Shown here one piece after another: positions 34,101 to 47,400 of a stretch of DNA of 64,000 nucleotides. The notes under the pieces were generated by a model that did no database searches, had not been told where the DNA came from, and was given only the letters and a program-made list of their open reading frames with translations. A program made the position numbers and the translations under genes. The stretch comes from Rhea pennata. Lineage: Eukaryota; Chordata; Aves; Rheiformes; Rheidae. The first letter of the stretch is position 1; every line of letters starts with the position of its first letter. The DNA lies in NCBI RefSeq assembly GCF_028389875.1, contig NC_084687.1, positions 4,748,157 to 4,812,156 on the forward strand. The letters are read 5' to 3'.

Positions 34101-37100
34101 GGTCCACCTAGACCCGGTGTCTGAGTGTTGAGGGGGACTCGACCAGGGCATGGCGAAGGGGCCTGCTCCAAGGAGCCGCCTCTCGAGAGCTGAAGCGGGT
34201 TCACCCCGGCCTGTTCCTGGCTGGGAGATGCTAGTGAGGCTGAAGGTGCTGTCCCTGCTCTTGCGTGAGCAGGAGGAGAAGCTGGAGGGCACAAAGGCAG
34301 TGACCTCCTGTGCCTCTCCATGGGTCTCTTCCTCTCCCCATCAGCTACCACGCAGGGGACCCTTTCCATCATTTCACTGGGCTTGTAAACGAGAGCGCTG
34401 GCACCCGCAGGCGGGTTTGGCTGGGAGCAGCCCCTTCACTTGCAGAGAGGTTTGTGGCTCCAGTGGCCCCGGGGGGCTGCGCTGCTCCTTTTCGGATGGC
34501 TCAGCTGGAACCCGGCTCCTCTGGAAGCTCCTCGCCCCGCTTCGGAGGGCGGCTGCGGTGAAAGCACGCAGCGCAAAGCCGGGCAGCGCAGGGAGATCCT
34601 TAGGGGCAGAGGAGAGGGCCAGCGAGAAAACACCTCTGACCGAGAGGTTGCTTGGGTCTCGCAGCTCTGCCCTCTCCGGCTGCAGGGTGAGCACCGGGCT
34701 GCGCGCTGGGGCAGGCGGTGGGGAGACGCGCTCGGCGGCAGGCGCAGGCGGTCCCCGGGGTGCTGCCGCGCCGAGGCCGCGGTGCCTTGGCTGAGCTGCG
34801 CGGCAGGAACACGCTAGCGTCTGGCAAGTGTCTGCACCAGGCTGTTGCGATCTGCTCTCCAAAAAACCGCAAAGGTCAGGGCAGAGGGACAGGGCAAACT
34901 CTCCTTCGACCTCCTTTCTCCCCCCTCCTGCCTCCCTTTTCCCGTTTTTGTTTTTTAGCAATGCTTTTTGCAGCCCAAACAACATTCTTGAATCGAGATT
35001 TGAGGCAATCTGGAGGCAGTGGTCGCTTGGAGGCAACATGACGGAGGACAGAGCCCCAGGGCTCTGCTGGAAACTCTGACTCCAGCATATGCAGTCAGAG
35101 CGACTGTGTCTGAGCGGCTCCTGTGTGTCAGCAGGAAGAGTCTGACGCTCCCCGGTCTCCTGGGGTTGCCCAGTTTCCATGGGAGATACTTCAAAGCTTT
35201 GCCTGCATGCAGCGAGCTGAAAGGTCTCAGCCCAGGCCCTTCCTGGCTGTAAACGAGGTGACGGGAGACCCTTGGCTGGGAATCCTGCTCAGGGTCTGCT
35301 CCGCTCCTCTCCCTCCTGCAGGACAGCTGGGGTGGTGAAATTGGTGCCTGGCTGTGACCACGCTCCCTCGCTGTCATCCAGCGCTCCGGCTGCACCACGC
35401 TGCAGCCCCAGCTCTGCTTCCACGGGGCTGGCACGTCCTGGGGGCACGCTGCTTCCAGCACGGCTCCGCTCGGCGTCCGGCATGGTCTGGGAGTCCCTCG
35501 GGGGCAGCTTCTGTTTGACTTCAAATCTCTTTTGGGGAGGCACGCGAGGAGGGAGAGCAAAACCCAAATTCCCCACTGCCGTCCTGCCTCTGCTCCCAGC
35601 TGCTGACTTAGCACGGACACCGGCGCTAGGAAATGATAGCTTAGCTGGAGAAGTCTTTGCACTGTCCATGGAAATTACAGGCTGCATCTGGGGCTTTGGA
35701 GCCTAATGTAATAATTCCCTGGTCTCCTGGGGTCTGTGGGATACTGTGGGGTGGAGACACTCTTTCCTCCCCAGTGCCTGGATCCAGATTTGGAACAGAA
35801 CTGGAAACTGCGAGGTATTTCTTCATCTGGCAGCTCCCTGGCCTATCCCTGGACAACACTTTACACTGCTAACATCTACATAGCTAACGGAGGCTTGTTG
35901 TGAGCATGCAGTGTAATACCTTTGAGAGCCTCTAGGTTTTGCAGAAGAGTCAGGAGAGCAGTTTGCACAAGATTGGCCAAGTGCAAATCCATTCAGAAGG
36001 ACAGGAGATGCCAGCTGCCGTTATTTCTGGGAGGTGGTGAGGTCTGTCCTTGCTAATGGCAGTGTCACAGAGCAGGGCGAGCACATGGGCTCCCTGCAAT
36101 CGCTCCTCTCGCTCCTGTGGTTTGCTCAATTTCCTTTGCTTGCCGAGGTTGCTTTGCTTCTGAGTTTGTGCCTGTATGAAGGTGTAAGGGGGCTTTGCCA
36201 GCCAAGCTGTGCTGGAGCTTCCTCCATGGTTTAAGACAATATGGTCTTAGTAGCAGGGCACAGAAGAGAGAATGTTCCCACCCTCAACTGTGCCAGAGTA
36301 AAACCCAGTTTCTTTGCTCAAAGAGCAAGTGCAGATGTCTAAATGCAAAGCAAAGCCTTGGTCTAGAGCTGTTCTCATTGCTGGCTTTACCCCTACACCA
36401 TGCAAGTCTTGCATATATCTCTTATTCAACTTGTTATGCCAGAGAGCTTGGAGGACATATCTCTGGTGCCCCTGGATCTTCCAGCTTCTGGTGGGAAGCG
36501 AGCATGTGCTGGATACAGCCCAAATGTATAGAGAAATGCTCATGGCTGCATGTCTCTGCTGGCACAGCAGCTTAGCAGACTCTTGTCTCTGCTGTAGCTC
36601 ATTTCTATTCCGGACACAGGGATACTCGGGGACATGTCTCACGTCCCCGATGCAGGGGACAGCTGTAATCTGGAAACGGCCCATGCTGCTGTGATGCGAT
36701 AAGCTCTTCTTGGCACTGTGACTCTTTCCTGGCATCCTTGAGAAGATTACATACTGCTATCAGGTGCCGCGGACCCTGCTGCTGCCTGGTGCTGCATGAT
36801 TTATGACTTGTGCCCAGGCTGTTGCAGCAGGTGTTTGCTGTGGGGACGCTGCTCGGGGACGCAGAGCCGTCTCTGGCCATTTGCAGAGGGGTTGAGGGAG
36901 GCGTGTGGGCCTGGGGCCGCTGCCCTTGGGAGGGCATGAAGAGCGCCGGGGAGCCAGAGCTGCCCCGAAGGTGCCAGCGGGGTCGCAAAGCGCGCGGTCC
37001 TCGGCCACCGCGGGACGGAGCAGCAGCTCGCGGCCCCGCGCGGGAACCTTGCGGGGCAGGTGGGACGGGAGTCCCGGGACGTTCGCGTCTCCCTGCTGGT

Positions 37101-38438
37101 GGTGATCGCTCCGTCCGCTGATGCAGAGCGAGGCATGGCACTGGGAGCAGGCGGTCTCTCCTCCTCCCTCCCCGTTGCGGCACCAAGGTAGCTCTGATGC
37201 TGCCAGCAGCTCAGTTGTCCAAGGAGCAGAAGGAAAAAACGCAGCGTTTCCTTGCTCAGAGCCTTCGATTCATGTTTTCAAAGGCCCTTTGAACACTTTG
37301 CTCTTCTCAGAAGCCTCCTAGCTCTGCTGAACAAACAGCAGAAGGAGCAGGTTCAGTCCAGCCCGCTGGTGGAGGCTCCTGCACGGGGGAAAATCTCACA
37401 TCATGTTTCCTAAGTGCTGGGAGCTTCGGAGCCCTCTTGCAAACTGCTGAACCCCAGGGCCCCTTCCTTGCCTGTTCCCCAGGTCCAGGGAAATCGGTGC
37501 GGACATCCTCCTCAGAAGCAAATTTTATTCCCAAATCTCTCTGAAAACAGCACTGTAGACAAGTTTAGAGCCAAATATAAATGCATGTAGAGATTAATAA
37601 ATTATAACCAGCAGTCTGAGCTGCGCTAGGGAGCAAACAAGGAGACAGCCGTGAGCACGGAGCCTTGCTGCGGTGGGTCCCTCCCTGCTCAGCCGGGACT
37701 ATCCGAGAGGGGCCTTGCAGGTGTCCCCCCTCCCAGGGTGCCTTTAAAAACATATAGCTATACTGCTGTTAAGCTTATGGTAATGCTCTTAAAGCATGCA
37801 ACCCAAAATCTGTTCCCCTGTTAGTGAAATGCAGCCAGTTCTGGGGAGAGGGCAGTAGTTTTTTGGGGGGCAGGAGGTGAATATCAGCCCCTGATCCAGC
37901 ATTTTGGGGGTCTGTCCCCGAGGGAGCGAGCTGCCCCCCGGGGCTTGCCGGCTGCCTCCTACCCCGTGGCACGCGCGGCCCCTCTTGCAGCCGGGGCGCC
38001 TCTCCGCGAGCCCTGCGGCGGGCACCCGCGCCCAGCTGTCCGGCAGCGTTTCGCCCTTCTCTAACCCCTCGCAGCTTTCCTGGCTCCCCCTTTGGGTTTG
38101 CGTAAATCCCCCCAGATCTGGGAAGGTCACGGCCCCAAAATCCCCTCCCCAGCGGTGAGCAGACTGTTTTTCTCTCTAAAGCATCTGAAATATGAAAAGA
38201 GGCGAAACATCAGCTGCCTGGGAAAACCATTAGCGTTCCTGCCACCTGGCTTCCCGCGCTAGCAAACAAATAAAAATGTCCTGCTGCTGAGAGCCTCTTC
38301 GCCCTGGCGTCATTTCTCCCGGAGCAGAGCTAAGCCCTGCCAGTGGCCACTGCAGCGAACCTCTGCCCTCCGCTCCCCTGGCTCCCGGCTCCGGCTGCCT
38401 TCCTAGATGCAAACACTCCCCCAGATTAGGGGAGGGCA

Positions 38439-38478
38439 TGATTGCTTTTATTTTTTTCGATTGCTTTTATTTTTTTCT
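38439..38478. repeat. 20-bp direct duplication
   Basis: The block ATTGCTTTTATTTTTTTC occurs twice in tandem with only minor differences at the ends. Confidence 0.9.
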
Positions 38479-40919
38479 TCTGCTTTGGAGATAAACAGGA
38501 GCAAGGAGCGGGGCGTGGGCGTTCTCGGCTTTCGCTCCTGTTCAGCCGAACCTAGGTGTTGAGGGGAAGAGGGGGGATCCTCGCAGGCGCTTTGCAATTT
38601 AGAGGAAACAGCAGGAGCGTCTCCTTGCCATAGCAATGCCAGAGGGGCAGGGCCACCGGCCGTGGGCCCGGGAGGTGACACCCTGGACCCCCGTCCGTCC
38701 TGCCGCGGGGCCCCGGCGCGTTGCTCAGGCTCTTTCAGCCCGGACCACGAGCGCTGGTGGCTGAGCATCGAGGAGAGCATCCTCCGGGCGCGGGGAGGCC
38801 GGGGCGGCAGCAGCGAGGGGCCGTGCCGGGTGCGGAGGGGGACGCAGCCGGGAGCGGGACGGGCGCTGCCACGCTCAGGCAGCTCTGTCAGCACGCGAGC
38901 GATAATTAGCGGTGATCAAAGCGGCTGGTTCCCGACAGTCCTGAATACTGATGCTGGAAGCCTGCGCCAGCGTTCGGGCTGTCGGCACGGAGAAAACCAA
39001 ACCTGTCTGCGGCGCCCGGGAGGCAAGTGCCTTCGGCAGACGGACCCGTGCCGGGGCTGAGCGGCTCCCGGAGAAACGCTGCGGTGCGGCTGCCGAGAGC
39101 ACGGCTCCCCGCGGCCGCGAGCCGCCCCCGCCTGCCTCGAGCTGCCCTCCGGCCCCTCCGGCTCCGAGCCCGGTTGGGGCTGCTCCCGCCGCCAGCCCTC
39201 GCCGCGGCTCCTCCCGGCAGAGCGCGGCGCTGCCGGCTGCCCCTTTGCACCCGCTCCGGACGCTCGCAGCCCTCCTGCCTCCCCAAAGCCTGCCTGCGTT
39301 CCCGTCCTCGAAGGCTGCCAGGCGTTAGCAGCGGGAGGGCTGCAGGAGAAGCGCCCGATCCGCGCTACGCCCGGCTTGACAAATCCTTGCTTTGTTTTCC
39401 TCCGACTTCCGCCGGCCCTCTCCGAGGACAGCGTGTGCGGGCTGAGCAGCACAGCAACGGCTGCCAGCGGAGACGCCGGCGGCTTCGCTCCTCCTGCCCT
39501 TGGGGTGTCTGTTTGCGCTAGGAGCGACCTTCTGCAGAAACCAACTTTCTTTCCTTGCTGCTGCTGGCTGCAAAGATCGGGGGGAGCGCAAAACGCCCCG
39601 CGCTCTGCTCGGCTGTCGCGGCAGAAACAAGCACCGAATCATGACGAACCTCTGCGCGAGGCTTTTGGCTTCGTCTCCGTCTCAGCCCACTGAGCGGGAG
39701 CGGCGGCCTCCAGGAAAGCCCTATTTTGTCCCCAAACAGTCCCAGCAATTGCCCCTCTCGCCCCTACCCCGCTCTGCTTGCCCGGGCTCTGCATCTCCGT
39801 TACGTCCGCTCCCTGCGTGGCACCGCCGGCCACCGCGGGCAGTCTCCCCGCCTCGCCGCCGCTCCTTCCCTTTGCAGCGGTGCGGTGAACCACGTTGGGT
39901 TTGGGAGCCCCGGGACCGCGCTCGGCCTCTGCGGCCGACGCTGCCTCTGCCCCGGCAGACGGGTTCAGTCCCCTCTCGTGCTGGGGAGCTTTGGGAAGGG
40001 AAACGCTGCCTGCAGCAGGCAACTTCCCCTCCCAAAACCACGACCGTTGCGCGCCGATATGTTCCAGCTTTGCACTGTGTCTCTCCCAGGGAACAGAGCA
40101 GCTGCTGGGGCCCACGAAAATGATGGAGATGTTCCCCCGCTTCCCTGGGAGGAGCCGGGCTGCACGTGGGGCTGAGGGATCCGGGTGCTCTTCACCCCCA
40201 GGAGTAAAACGGCTTCTGCTCCCACAGCCTTGCAATGCCTGCTGGCCTGGGGGGCCGAGACCCTGCTCCGCCTGGGATGTGCCCCCGCTCCTGTCCCGCC
40301 AGCCCATCCTCCCGCAGTGCCGCCGGGAAGGATTTCCTTCCTTCCCCCCCCTTCTTTTCTTTCTTTTTTTTTGAAGGTTGCTGGAGCTGCTGAGGAGAGG
40401 CAGCTCCCTCCCGGCCGAGCCGGCAGCGCCGCCGGGATTCTCCCTTTTGCCTGCAAGCCCGAGCCGGCGAGATGCTGCTGTGCAAGGTCTGGGTCTCCTC
40501 GGCTCCCCGGGTCCGGCGTGGCGGCGGCGAGGAGGCGGCCGGGGAGCCGTTCCCGGCTCCTGCCCAGGCGTTTCCGCTGCTGCGGCAGGAACGTGCCGCC
40601 GCGGAGCAGAGCGGGGATTAACGGGCGCGGAGGAACAGGGCAGCTCCCGCGTCCCTCCGCGCGGCTTCCCGGCTGCCCCCAGGCGGCTTTAGGGGCCTCA
40701 TCCCGGCGGGAGCTTGTCGCTTCTGAGCCACATCCCCGCCTCTGCAGTCGGTTTTCCCCCTCCTGGAGCGTCCCCGGGGCCGGGCTGCTTCTGGCCCGTG
40801 CCGGAGCTCCCCGGCCCGGCTGCTCGGGGCAGCGAGGCTCCAGCGCTGCACCAGCTCCTCCGCGAGATCCCAGATAAGAGCAATTTTCAAGCAAGCCCTC
40901 GTTTCGGAGGAGCCCGACC

Positions 40920-41030
40920 TTTCCGCTAATAAATCAGCTATGTTAGCGAACGTATGAGTAACACACGAGCACGCCCAGCCTGGTGCTAAGCTGCGCGTGC
41001 AAAAATTAATTAATCCTCTACATAACGCCC
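40920..41030. promoter_or_regulatory. AT-rich island with homeobox-type sites (candidate element)
   Basis: About 110 bp of AT-rich sequence between two CpG-rich blocks. It contains TAATAAATCAGC, TATGTTAGCGAACG and AAAATTAATTAATCC (LIM/PITX-type homeodomain matches near 41004-41017). Enhancer-like by composition only. Confidence 0.35.
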
Positions 41031-44000
41031 CACGGGGGCCCGTGATGAACGGTTTCCACCCTGGCGTGGGGCAGTGGGACCTGGCACCCGATAGCATGGT
41101 GATGGGCTTCAGGGCATCCCGGCCAGCGGGTCCCGCTTGCTCCACGCTGTGCCGGGGGATTTCCCCAGCGATTGCACGGCCGCGGCCTCCCTGCAGGAAT
41201 ACTTTTTTTCCTGGACGCGTCCTTCCCTGGGCATTTTCAAGGGGCAAATTGCTGCTTGCGGTGGAGCTGCCGTAGGAGAATCCCAGCAGCCTCCTCTCTG
41301 AGAGCATTTCCTCGGGGAAATAACACAGGCTCCTGCTTTCCCCTGACCTTTTCCTGCTGTGGTGGCTGTTAATAACGTGAAACCCTAAGTAAATGTCTCC
41401 ATTTGGGTGTGTTTAACAGGAAACCAGGAGCAAATGTTGTCGCTGCTGGTGCCGTCTCCGGAAGCCCCTTGGGTGCTGGGACAGGAATCACAGCCCCAAA
41501 GGCAGCCTTGATCCCAGCACGGTCCCCTTCTCTGGCCGCGGGAGAAGAGCAGCGATTTCCCCAGGCCGGGCATCGCCGCTCACCTCTGCCTCGCGCTTCG
41601 GAAAGGGGGAGAAAAGGGAAAATGACCTGCAAGGCCAAAAAAGAAGGGAAAATGCCTCTCGCCCTTGGCTCCAGCCCTTGCAAGCTCAGCTCTTCCCGGG
41701 CGGCCCAGGCGGATGGGGACATGCCGTTTCCTCCCGTGCTTTGCCTGCCTCCGGGACCAGGACTGCTCCTGCCGGGGGACCGGCCGTGCTCTGCAGTGGG
41801 GAGGCCGCGGTGCGGGTCAGGGGTCCCGCGGCCCCTGCGCGCGGCAGGCAAGCGCTTTGAGCACGGAGGGGGCTTCTGCAAAGGCGTCCTCGCCTCGGGG
41901 TGTCGCAGGAGCAGCCACAGCTGCCTGGGGTTAATTAGCAAGCAGCAGAACGAGCTCCACGAGCGATCCCGCGCCCCTGCCCCATGGAAGGAGCAGCCCC
42001 CGGCCCCGCAGTGCCCCGCCGCTCTGCCGGCTCTGCCCGCGGCCGGGATGCTGCGCGGCGCCGGAGCTGGAAACCGGCTGCGGCGCTCTCCCTCTAGCGG
42101 ACGCGGTTCGGGGGGGCCCTGGTGGGCCTGGGGCCGGGGGGCGACGTGCCCCAGGCATTGCAGCCCCGCAGAGCCCGGAGGAGAGCCCAGGCGTCCGGGC
42201 TGCTCGCGCCGAGCCCCGTTAAAGACTGGTTTCGGGTGGAGCGGTGCCTTTCAGAAGCTGTTTGTGCACACGCATTAACAAGGAGGAAGCTCTTCGCAAG
42301 CGGCTCTTGCTGTTCAGCGAAGTGCTCTGGGTCTCCGGGCGAAGAGGACGGGCCCAAACGGGGGCTCCTGGGCAGGATACGGAGCTGGGCCGGCTCCCCC
42401 AGGCCCGGGCAAGCTCAGCTGGCTCCCTGCGCGGGGGAGCTGGCCCCGGCGCTCGGCCTCTCCCCGCCCGAACGTGCAGCGTTTCAGCGACCGCGCTGAA
42501 AAACAAACACGTTTCCGTATAGCTCCACATGCACAAATGTTACACTTGGCTCCACGCGAGGGGCCGGGAGCGCTGGGACGAAAGGAGCTTTTGTTGGGGA
42601 AACGGCTGCAAGAGTCATTTGCAAACTCGTCCTAGGTTCTTCTCCGTCCCTCCCTCTCCCAGCCCGTCCCCAGCCGGAGAGCAGGACCCCGAACACCCTG
42701 GCGCGGGGCACGGAGCAGGCACACGCCAGCCTGCCCGTTCGGCCCAAACGCCCGCGCTGCCAGCTCAGTCCCAGCTTTTCCTGTGATCCGTGCGGGCTGC
42801 GCACGTCCTGGGCTTTCTCCTCTCCCCCTCCCAACCCTCTCAATTAAACGTTTCCGAGCAAGGCTGTCTTGAAGCATCCGCAGCTTTGGAAATCCCCAGC
42901 AGGTCGCCTCTGAGGAGCAGTTTCAAAGGGCTGCGCCGCTCTCCGATGCCGGCGCGGTGCCGCTGCCGGGTGCTCCCCCGGCATGGGGACATCAGCCGAG
43001 GCGCTGCCTCGTGATCGGGGACACGGGGAGGGACCTGAACCAATGCATCTCCTTGAACCCTTCTGCACAGGGGGGTCACCGAGGCCCCCACTCCCTGCGG
43101 GAGGCTTTGCACCTTGCTGTACGAGCAGCAGCGCGTACATCCCAGGGCTCGGTACCGTGCACCAGCGCAGGCCGGGGGAGAGAAATGCTGTTTCTGAGCT
43201 GGAGAAAATAAAGACCTAAAGCACCCTAGAAAAACTGCACTGCTTTCACAGGGATAGGTGCTGGCTTTTGGAGTGCCCCAAGGCAGCACTATTCCCAGAT
43301 TTTTGAGAAATTCATGGTTGGGGCCACCAAGCCTCCCGATGCTTCGTGCATAGCTCAGATCCCGGGTGCGGCTCTCAGCAGACAACAAGGACAAGCCTGG
43401 AACAAGCCTGGTATGGAAACATTGCTTGTTTGCGTCTGTAGCTACGGCTAGTTTCTCTGATAGCCAACAGCTACGTAAGGAGGATTTCATATGTTAAGAC
43501 AGTGTCTGGTGGGAAGAAGTTGGGAGTGGAGCTGGGAGGGTGTGTGTGCAACGCTGGTGGCACAGGGCACGCTCAGCCACCCTACAGCCAAGCCAGGGCA
43601 GGGGTTCAGGAGCTCCCTTGAATTTGAGAAAGTAGCTAAGATCAATAGAGTCGGTAAAACTGCTGCTGAGCGTGGTCTTGCTTTGGCTGTGGGGACAATT
43701 TCCAGCTGCCGAGTGCAGGACCCAAGCCCATCCCTCGCCTTGCGTTTGCTGCCGCGGCTTGGCAGGTCTTCTGAGGAGCCGCCAGGCTGGGATCTTCTGA
43801 GTGCTCTGGCTGAGCTGGGAGAGCCCCAGGCCGGGTACGGAGGGACGCGGGGCCGGGTAGTGGCGTAAGAGCGACGCCATACGCTCCTGGATGGAGGAGG
43901 ACAAGCGCTCCCCAGTGCAATCTCCAGATGTGCGTTTCATTCCGATTTAATAAGGTATTTACTGCGAGGCCGTAAAGCTGTGAGTCGTTCTCAGAGCATT

Positions 44001-44356
44001 TCCAGGGCTGTTGCACAGTCTCTTCCCCTTCCACCAAGCCCTGCCCATGCCGTTTGACTATCTCGATCAATGGGAATGTGTCATGGGCCATGAATGGTCT
44101 CTGATCCCTGTGCAAATCCCTATAAATCCCTGGAAAAAAATGTCCTGCAGCTTTTGGCTGCTTTTCTATGCCTGTTTACCGAAGCGTGTGCCCCTCAGCT
44201 CCGAGAGGCAGCCCGCACCTTGCAGGAGGTGGTGTCCAGCTCGTGTGCAGGGTGCCTGCAACCCTGTACGCGCTGTGTGCTGCGCCGGCGGTGGTGGCAG
44301 AGCTCGATCGGCGAGCTGACAGGCAGGACTCAGAGCACGAGTTGTCCCTGCAAGGT

Positions 44357-44403
44357 GGAATCATAGACAGGTGAGGTTGGAAGGGACCTAGAAAACCATC
44401 AGG
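44357..44403 (-). mobile_element. CR1-type LINE 3'-end fragment
   Basis: GGAATCATAGACAGGTGAGG followed by TTGGAAGGGACCTAGAAAACCATC is the typical 3'-terminal signature of chicken-repeat-1 retroposons, read here as the reverse complement. The element is therefore on the - strand. Only about 50 bp is recognisable, a 5'-truncated and diverged copy. It is the best single indication of a sauropsid genome. Confidence 0.75.
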
Positions 44404-47400
44404 AATTTGCCTTCGTGTGACCTTCTGTGCTTTCCTCATAGCGGCACAGATCTGCATCCCTGCCTGCGGCCTTGGCATCACGGGGCTCGTCCAGGAGCGC
44501 CCAGACCACCAGGTGTTGCGTGGGCCGTTTCTCGGTGTTGCTCACTGGGTGTATTTTTAATAACTCCATTTTTATGTGTTGCCTTCATCCTGCCAGCTCC
44601 TGCCTGGAGTCCTTGCAAACGTTTGGCAGGTCGGCGGGGCTAAAGCACCCCCAAAGGTAGCCCTTCGGCACTTTCCGTATTAATTTCCAGTCCTGCGTTA
44701 AACCTGCTGAACCCCGAGTGGCCCGTTGACAAAGCTGCATCCTTCAGTGGATTAGTGAACGGTTCCTTGTTGAAAATGTCAAGGAGGTTGTTGGAGGTTT
44801 GTTCCGAAGCATCAGAGGGTTCCTCAGAGGACGACAGATGGATCTGTTTCTGCGGCTGTCCGTCCATCCAGAAGCCTCGAAAGCAGCCTGGGTTGCCCTG
44901 AACGTGCGGCGGGAGGGCACAGGCGCAGGGAGGGAGGGGGTGCACAGCTCTGCCGGGCCGGGGCAGAGGACGGAGAGGAGCATCTGCTCTTTCTCACGCC
45001 GCAGGAGGCAGGGAGGGTGCAGTGACTTTGCCAGGCAGCAGGTTCGAAGCAGCAGTGCTGCACGCGGTGACGTGAACGGACGCACGCGGGTGACGGCGGG
45101 GTGAACCCGCCGGTGACGTTACTGGGTGCCCCGGCTCAGGACGTCGTGCACCGCTGGGCGCTGGAAGCAACGAGGGCACGGAGGAAGGATCACTCCAACA
45201 AATGAGTTGTGCTTGTGCTTTTTTCCCTCTTTTAAGTATCTGCTTCCGGCATTCCGGACTTCTGCCCCAGCCCGGGATGCCGATTCCCATGTTTCTACCC
45301 AAATCCCCCGGGCAATCGCATGCAAGCAGCTGCCGCTGGCATGCGCACGGGTTCGGAGGCGTCTCGGGACGGGGAGGACGCTCGCCGGCGGTCGTCGGCA
45401 GGGAGCCGGGGGATGCGCGCAGCGCGCCCGCGTCCTGATGCGGCGGGAGCGGGAAGGGGAAGCGCGAGGGGCCGGAGAGGGCAGAGCGCGGTGGCGGACG
45501 GAGCGATGCTGCTCGCGGCGGCGGAGCTGCTGGGAGTGCTGGCAGGGCCCCGGCTGCTGGCGAGACGCAGCTGGATGGCTCGACTTTTTTCCAGGTCTGT
45601 GTCTCAGTTTCTCTTCATTTTATGTGTTTTTATTTCCTATTAAAAGCACGCTGTCTCATTTCCTCCATGAAAAACAAGGCTCTTTCAGGGAGATGAATTC
45701 CTCCAGCTCCAGAAAAGTCCCAGTCTGCACCGAAAAATAAACAGGCTGCGTGGATCATCGCCGCTGCCTTCTGCCCGAGCCTGCCCCAGCCCCACGTCTC
45801 GCCCGCCGGCCGCCCCAGCTCCCTGCGGCCGCTGCTGGGGCCGGCTGAGAGCAGAGGTGCCGCATCGTGCCGCTGAGGCTGGAGAGCCGGCGCCCGCAGC
45901 GGGCATCCGGCCAGCGCCGAAGCTTCCCCAGCCCTCGACTTGTGCAGGATTTGGTAGAGGGCGGAGGAGGAATAACCAGTGATGGTGTTTTCCTGGCATC
46001 CCTGCTCCCCTCGCTGTGTCCTCGAGGCTTTGCCTGCCCGCTTCGCTAGGTTGGATGCCCACCTGCGAGCCTGGCACGTCCCCCGGTGGCCCCGGTGCAG
46101 CCTGGTGGCAGCGCAGGGGATCCCGGGGACCAGGGCAGAGACCCCAGAGCCCTCTTGGCCCTGGATCTCAGGGCGACGGCAGCTCTGCAACCCTCCATCC
46201 ACGGGAGAGACAAATATTTGGAAACCTCCGGGACTGGGGTCATGGAGCTGCTACCAGAGCATCTGCCTCATCTGGAAAGAGCGGCGCAGATGCCTTGGAG
46301 ATGAAAACACTTCCTCTGCCGCTCCACCTCCACCTGACATTTCGGCGAGCGGAGCCGCAGCTCCCTGGGGCTTCCCGGCCCTCCTGGTCGGAGCCATTAC
46401 CCAGGCTCCTAGCAATGCTCGAGCGCGCGAGGGCTCCGCGCGCGCCGGGCGTTCCTTCCAGCGGGGCAGCTTGGAACGGCGCGATCCCCCGGGCCGTTGT
46501 CAGGGGAACCCGGTGTTTATCCCGGCCGGCGGAGCCGCGCTTTGGAAGCGCTCGCGCCGGGCCGGGCCGGGCCGGGCCAGCCCCGGGGCGGCTCGGCGGC
46601 TGCGTCGAGTTGAGGGGTTCTCAGCGCCCGTTCCCGCAGGCGGCTGCAGGCGCGGGGGGCGGTGGGGGGGAGTCGTGCAGGGGGCCTGCTCTGATCAGCT
46701 GGCTCTCAGACCTGCACCGATTTTTCACCGCTTTGGGGTCAGACTCCTCTTTCTGACCGCGGGGAGGTTGCTCGCCCCTCGTCGCCAGCAGAAGGGAGTC
46801 TCCAGGCGGTGCTGCTGCCGCGGGAAGGTTTGGGCTGGCTCCAGCCCATCCCTTGTGCCCCCCCCATAGCAAACACGGCACCGCCGGGGGACGGCAGCTT
46901 CTGGGAAGGCTCCTGACCACCGGCTTTACAGCCCTGGCAGCTCGGCTCGGCCTTCCGTCCGCTTCTGCTTCAATCAAAATAAACGTGCAAAATTAAAGTA
47001 TCAGCACTGAACTCCGCGGGCAGAGTGAGACAGAGAGGCATTTATTTTCCAGCCCTGAGCGATGTATTTATTACGAAACGTTGGTGCTCGTCGGGGTGGA
47101 AGGCCTGGCAGGAGCTCCGGGGCGGCCAGCTAGCCAGGACGGAGCACGCCGGGACACGGCCGGCGCTCCTCAGCGGAGACCCGGGCACCGCGGGGCACAG
47201 CCGGCTTTGCAGCCCTCGCCCCGGAGGACCCGCTCGGGCGCGGGCGGGTGAGGCAGGGCAGGTCGCCCGCGGCCTCTGCACCGCGCTGGGCGCCAGCGCC
47301 TCGCCGGGCACCGAGCACGCTGCGGGCCTGGGATCCGCAGCAGCGCGTCTGGTGGAAAATAGGTGTCTAGCGCCAGTGGTTGCAGCTGTAACCTGCAGAT

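Larger units (their letters stand above)
34100..44356. other. Non-coding, alternating CpG-rich blocks and AT islands
   Basis: CpG-dense blocks lie near 34.1-34.8, 36.85-37.1, 37.9-38.1, 38.7-40.9 and 41.5-43.0 kb. Between them are AT-rich islands, for example 37.56-37.62, 37.74-37.82 and 40.92-41.03 kb. No splice-flanked coding segment or known domain is seen on either strand. Confidence 0.55.
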
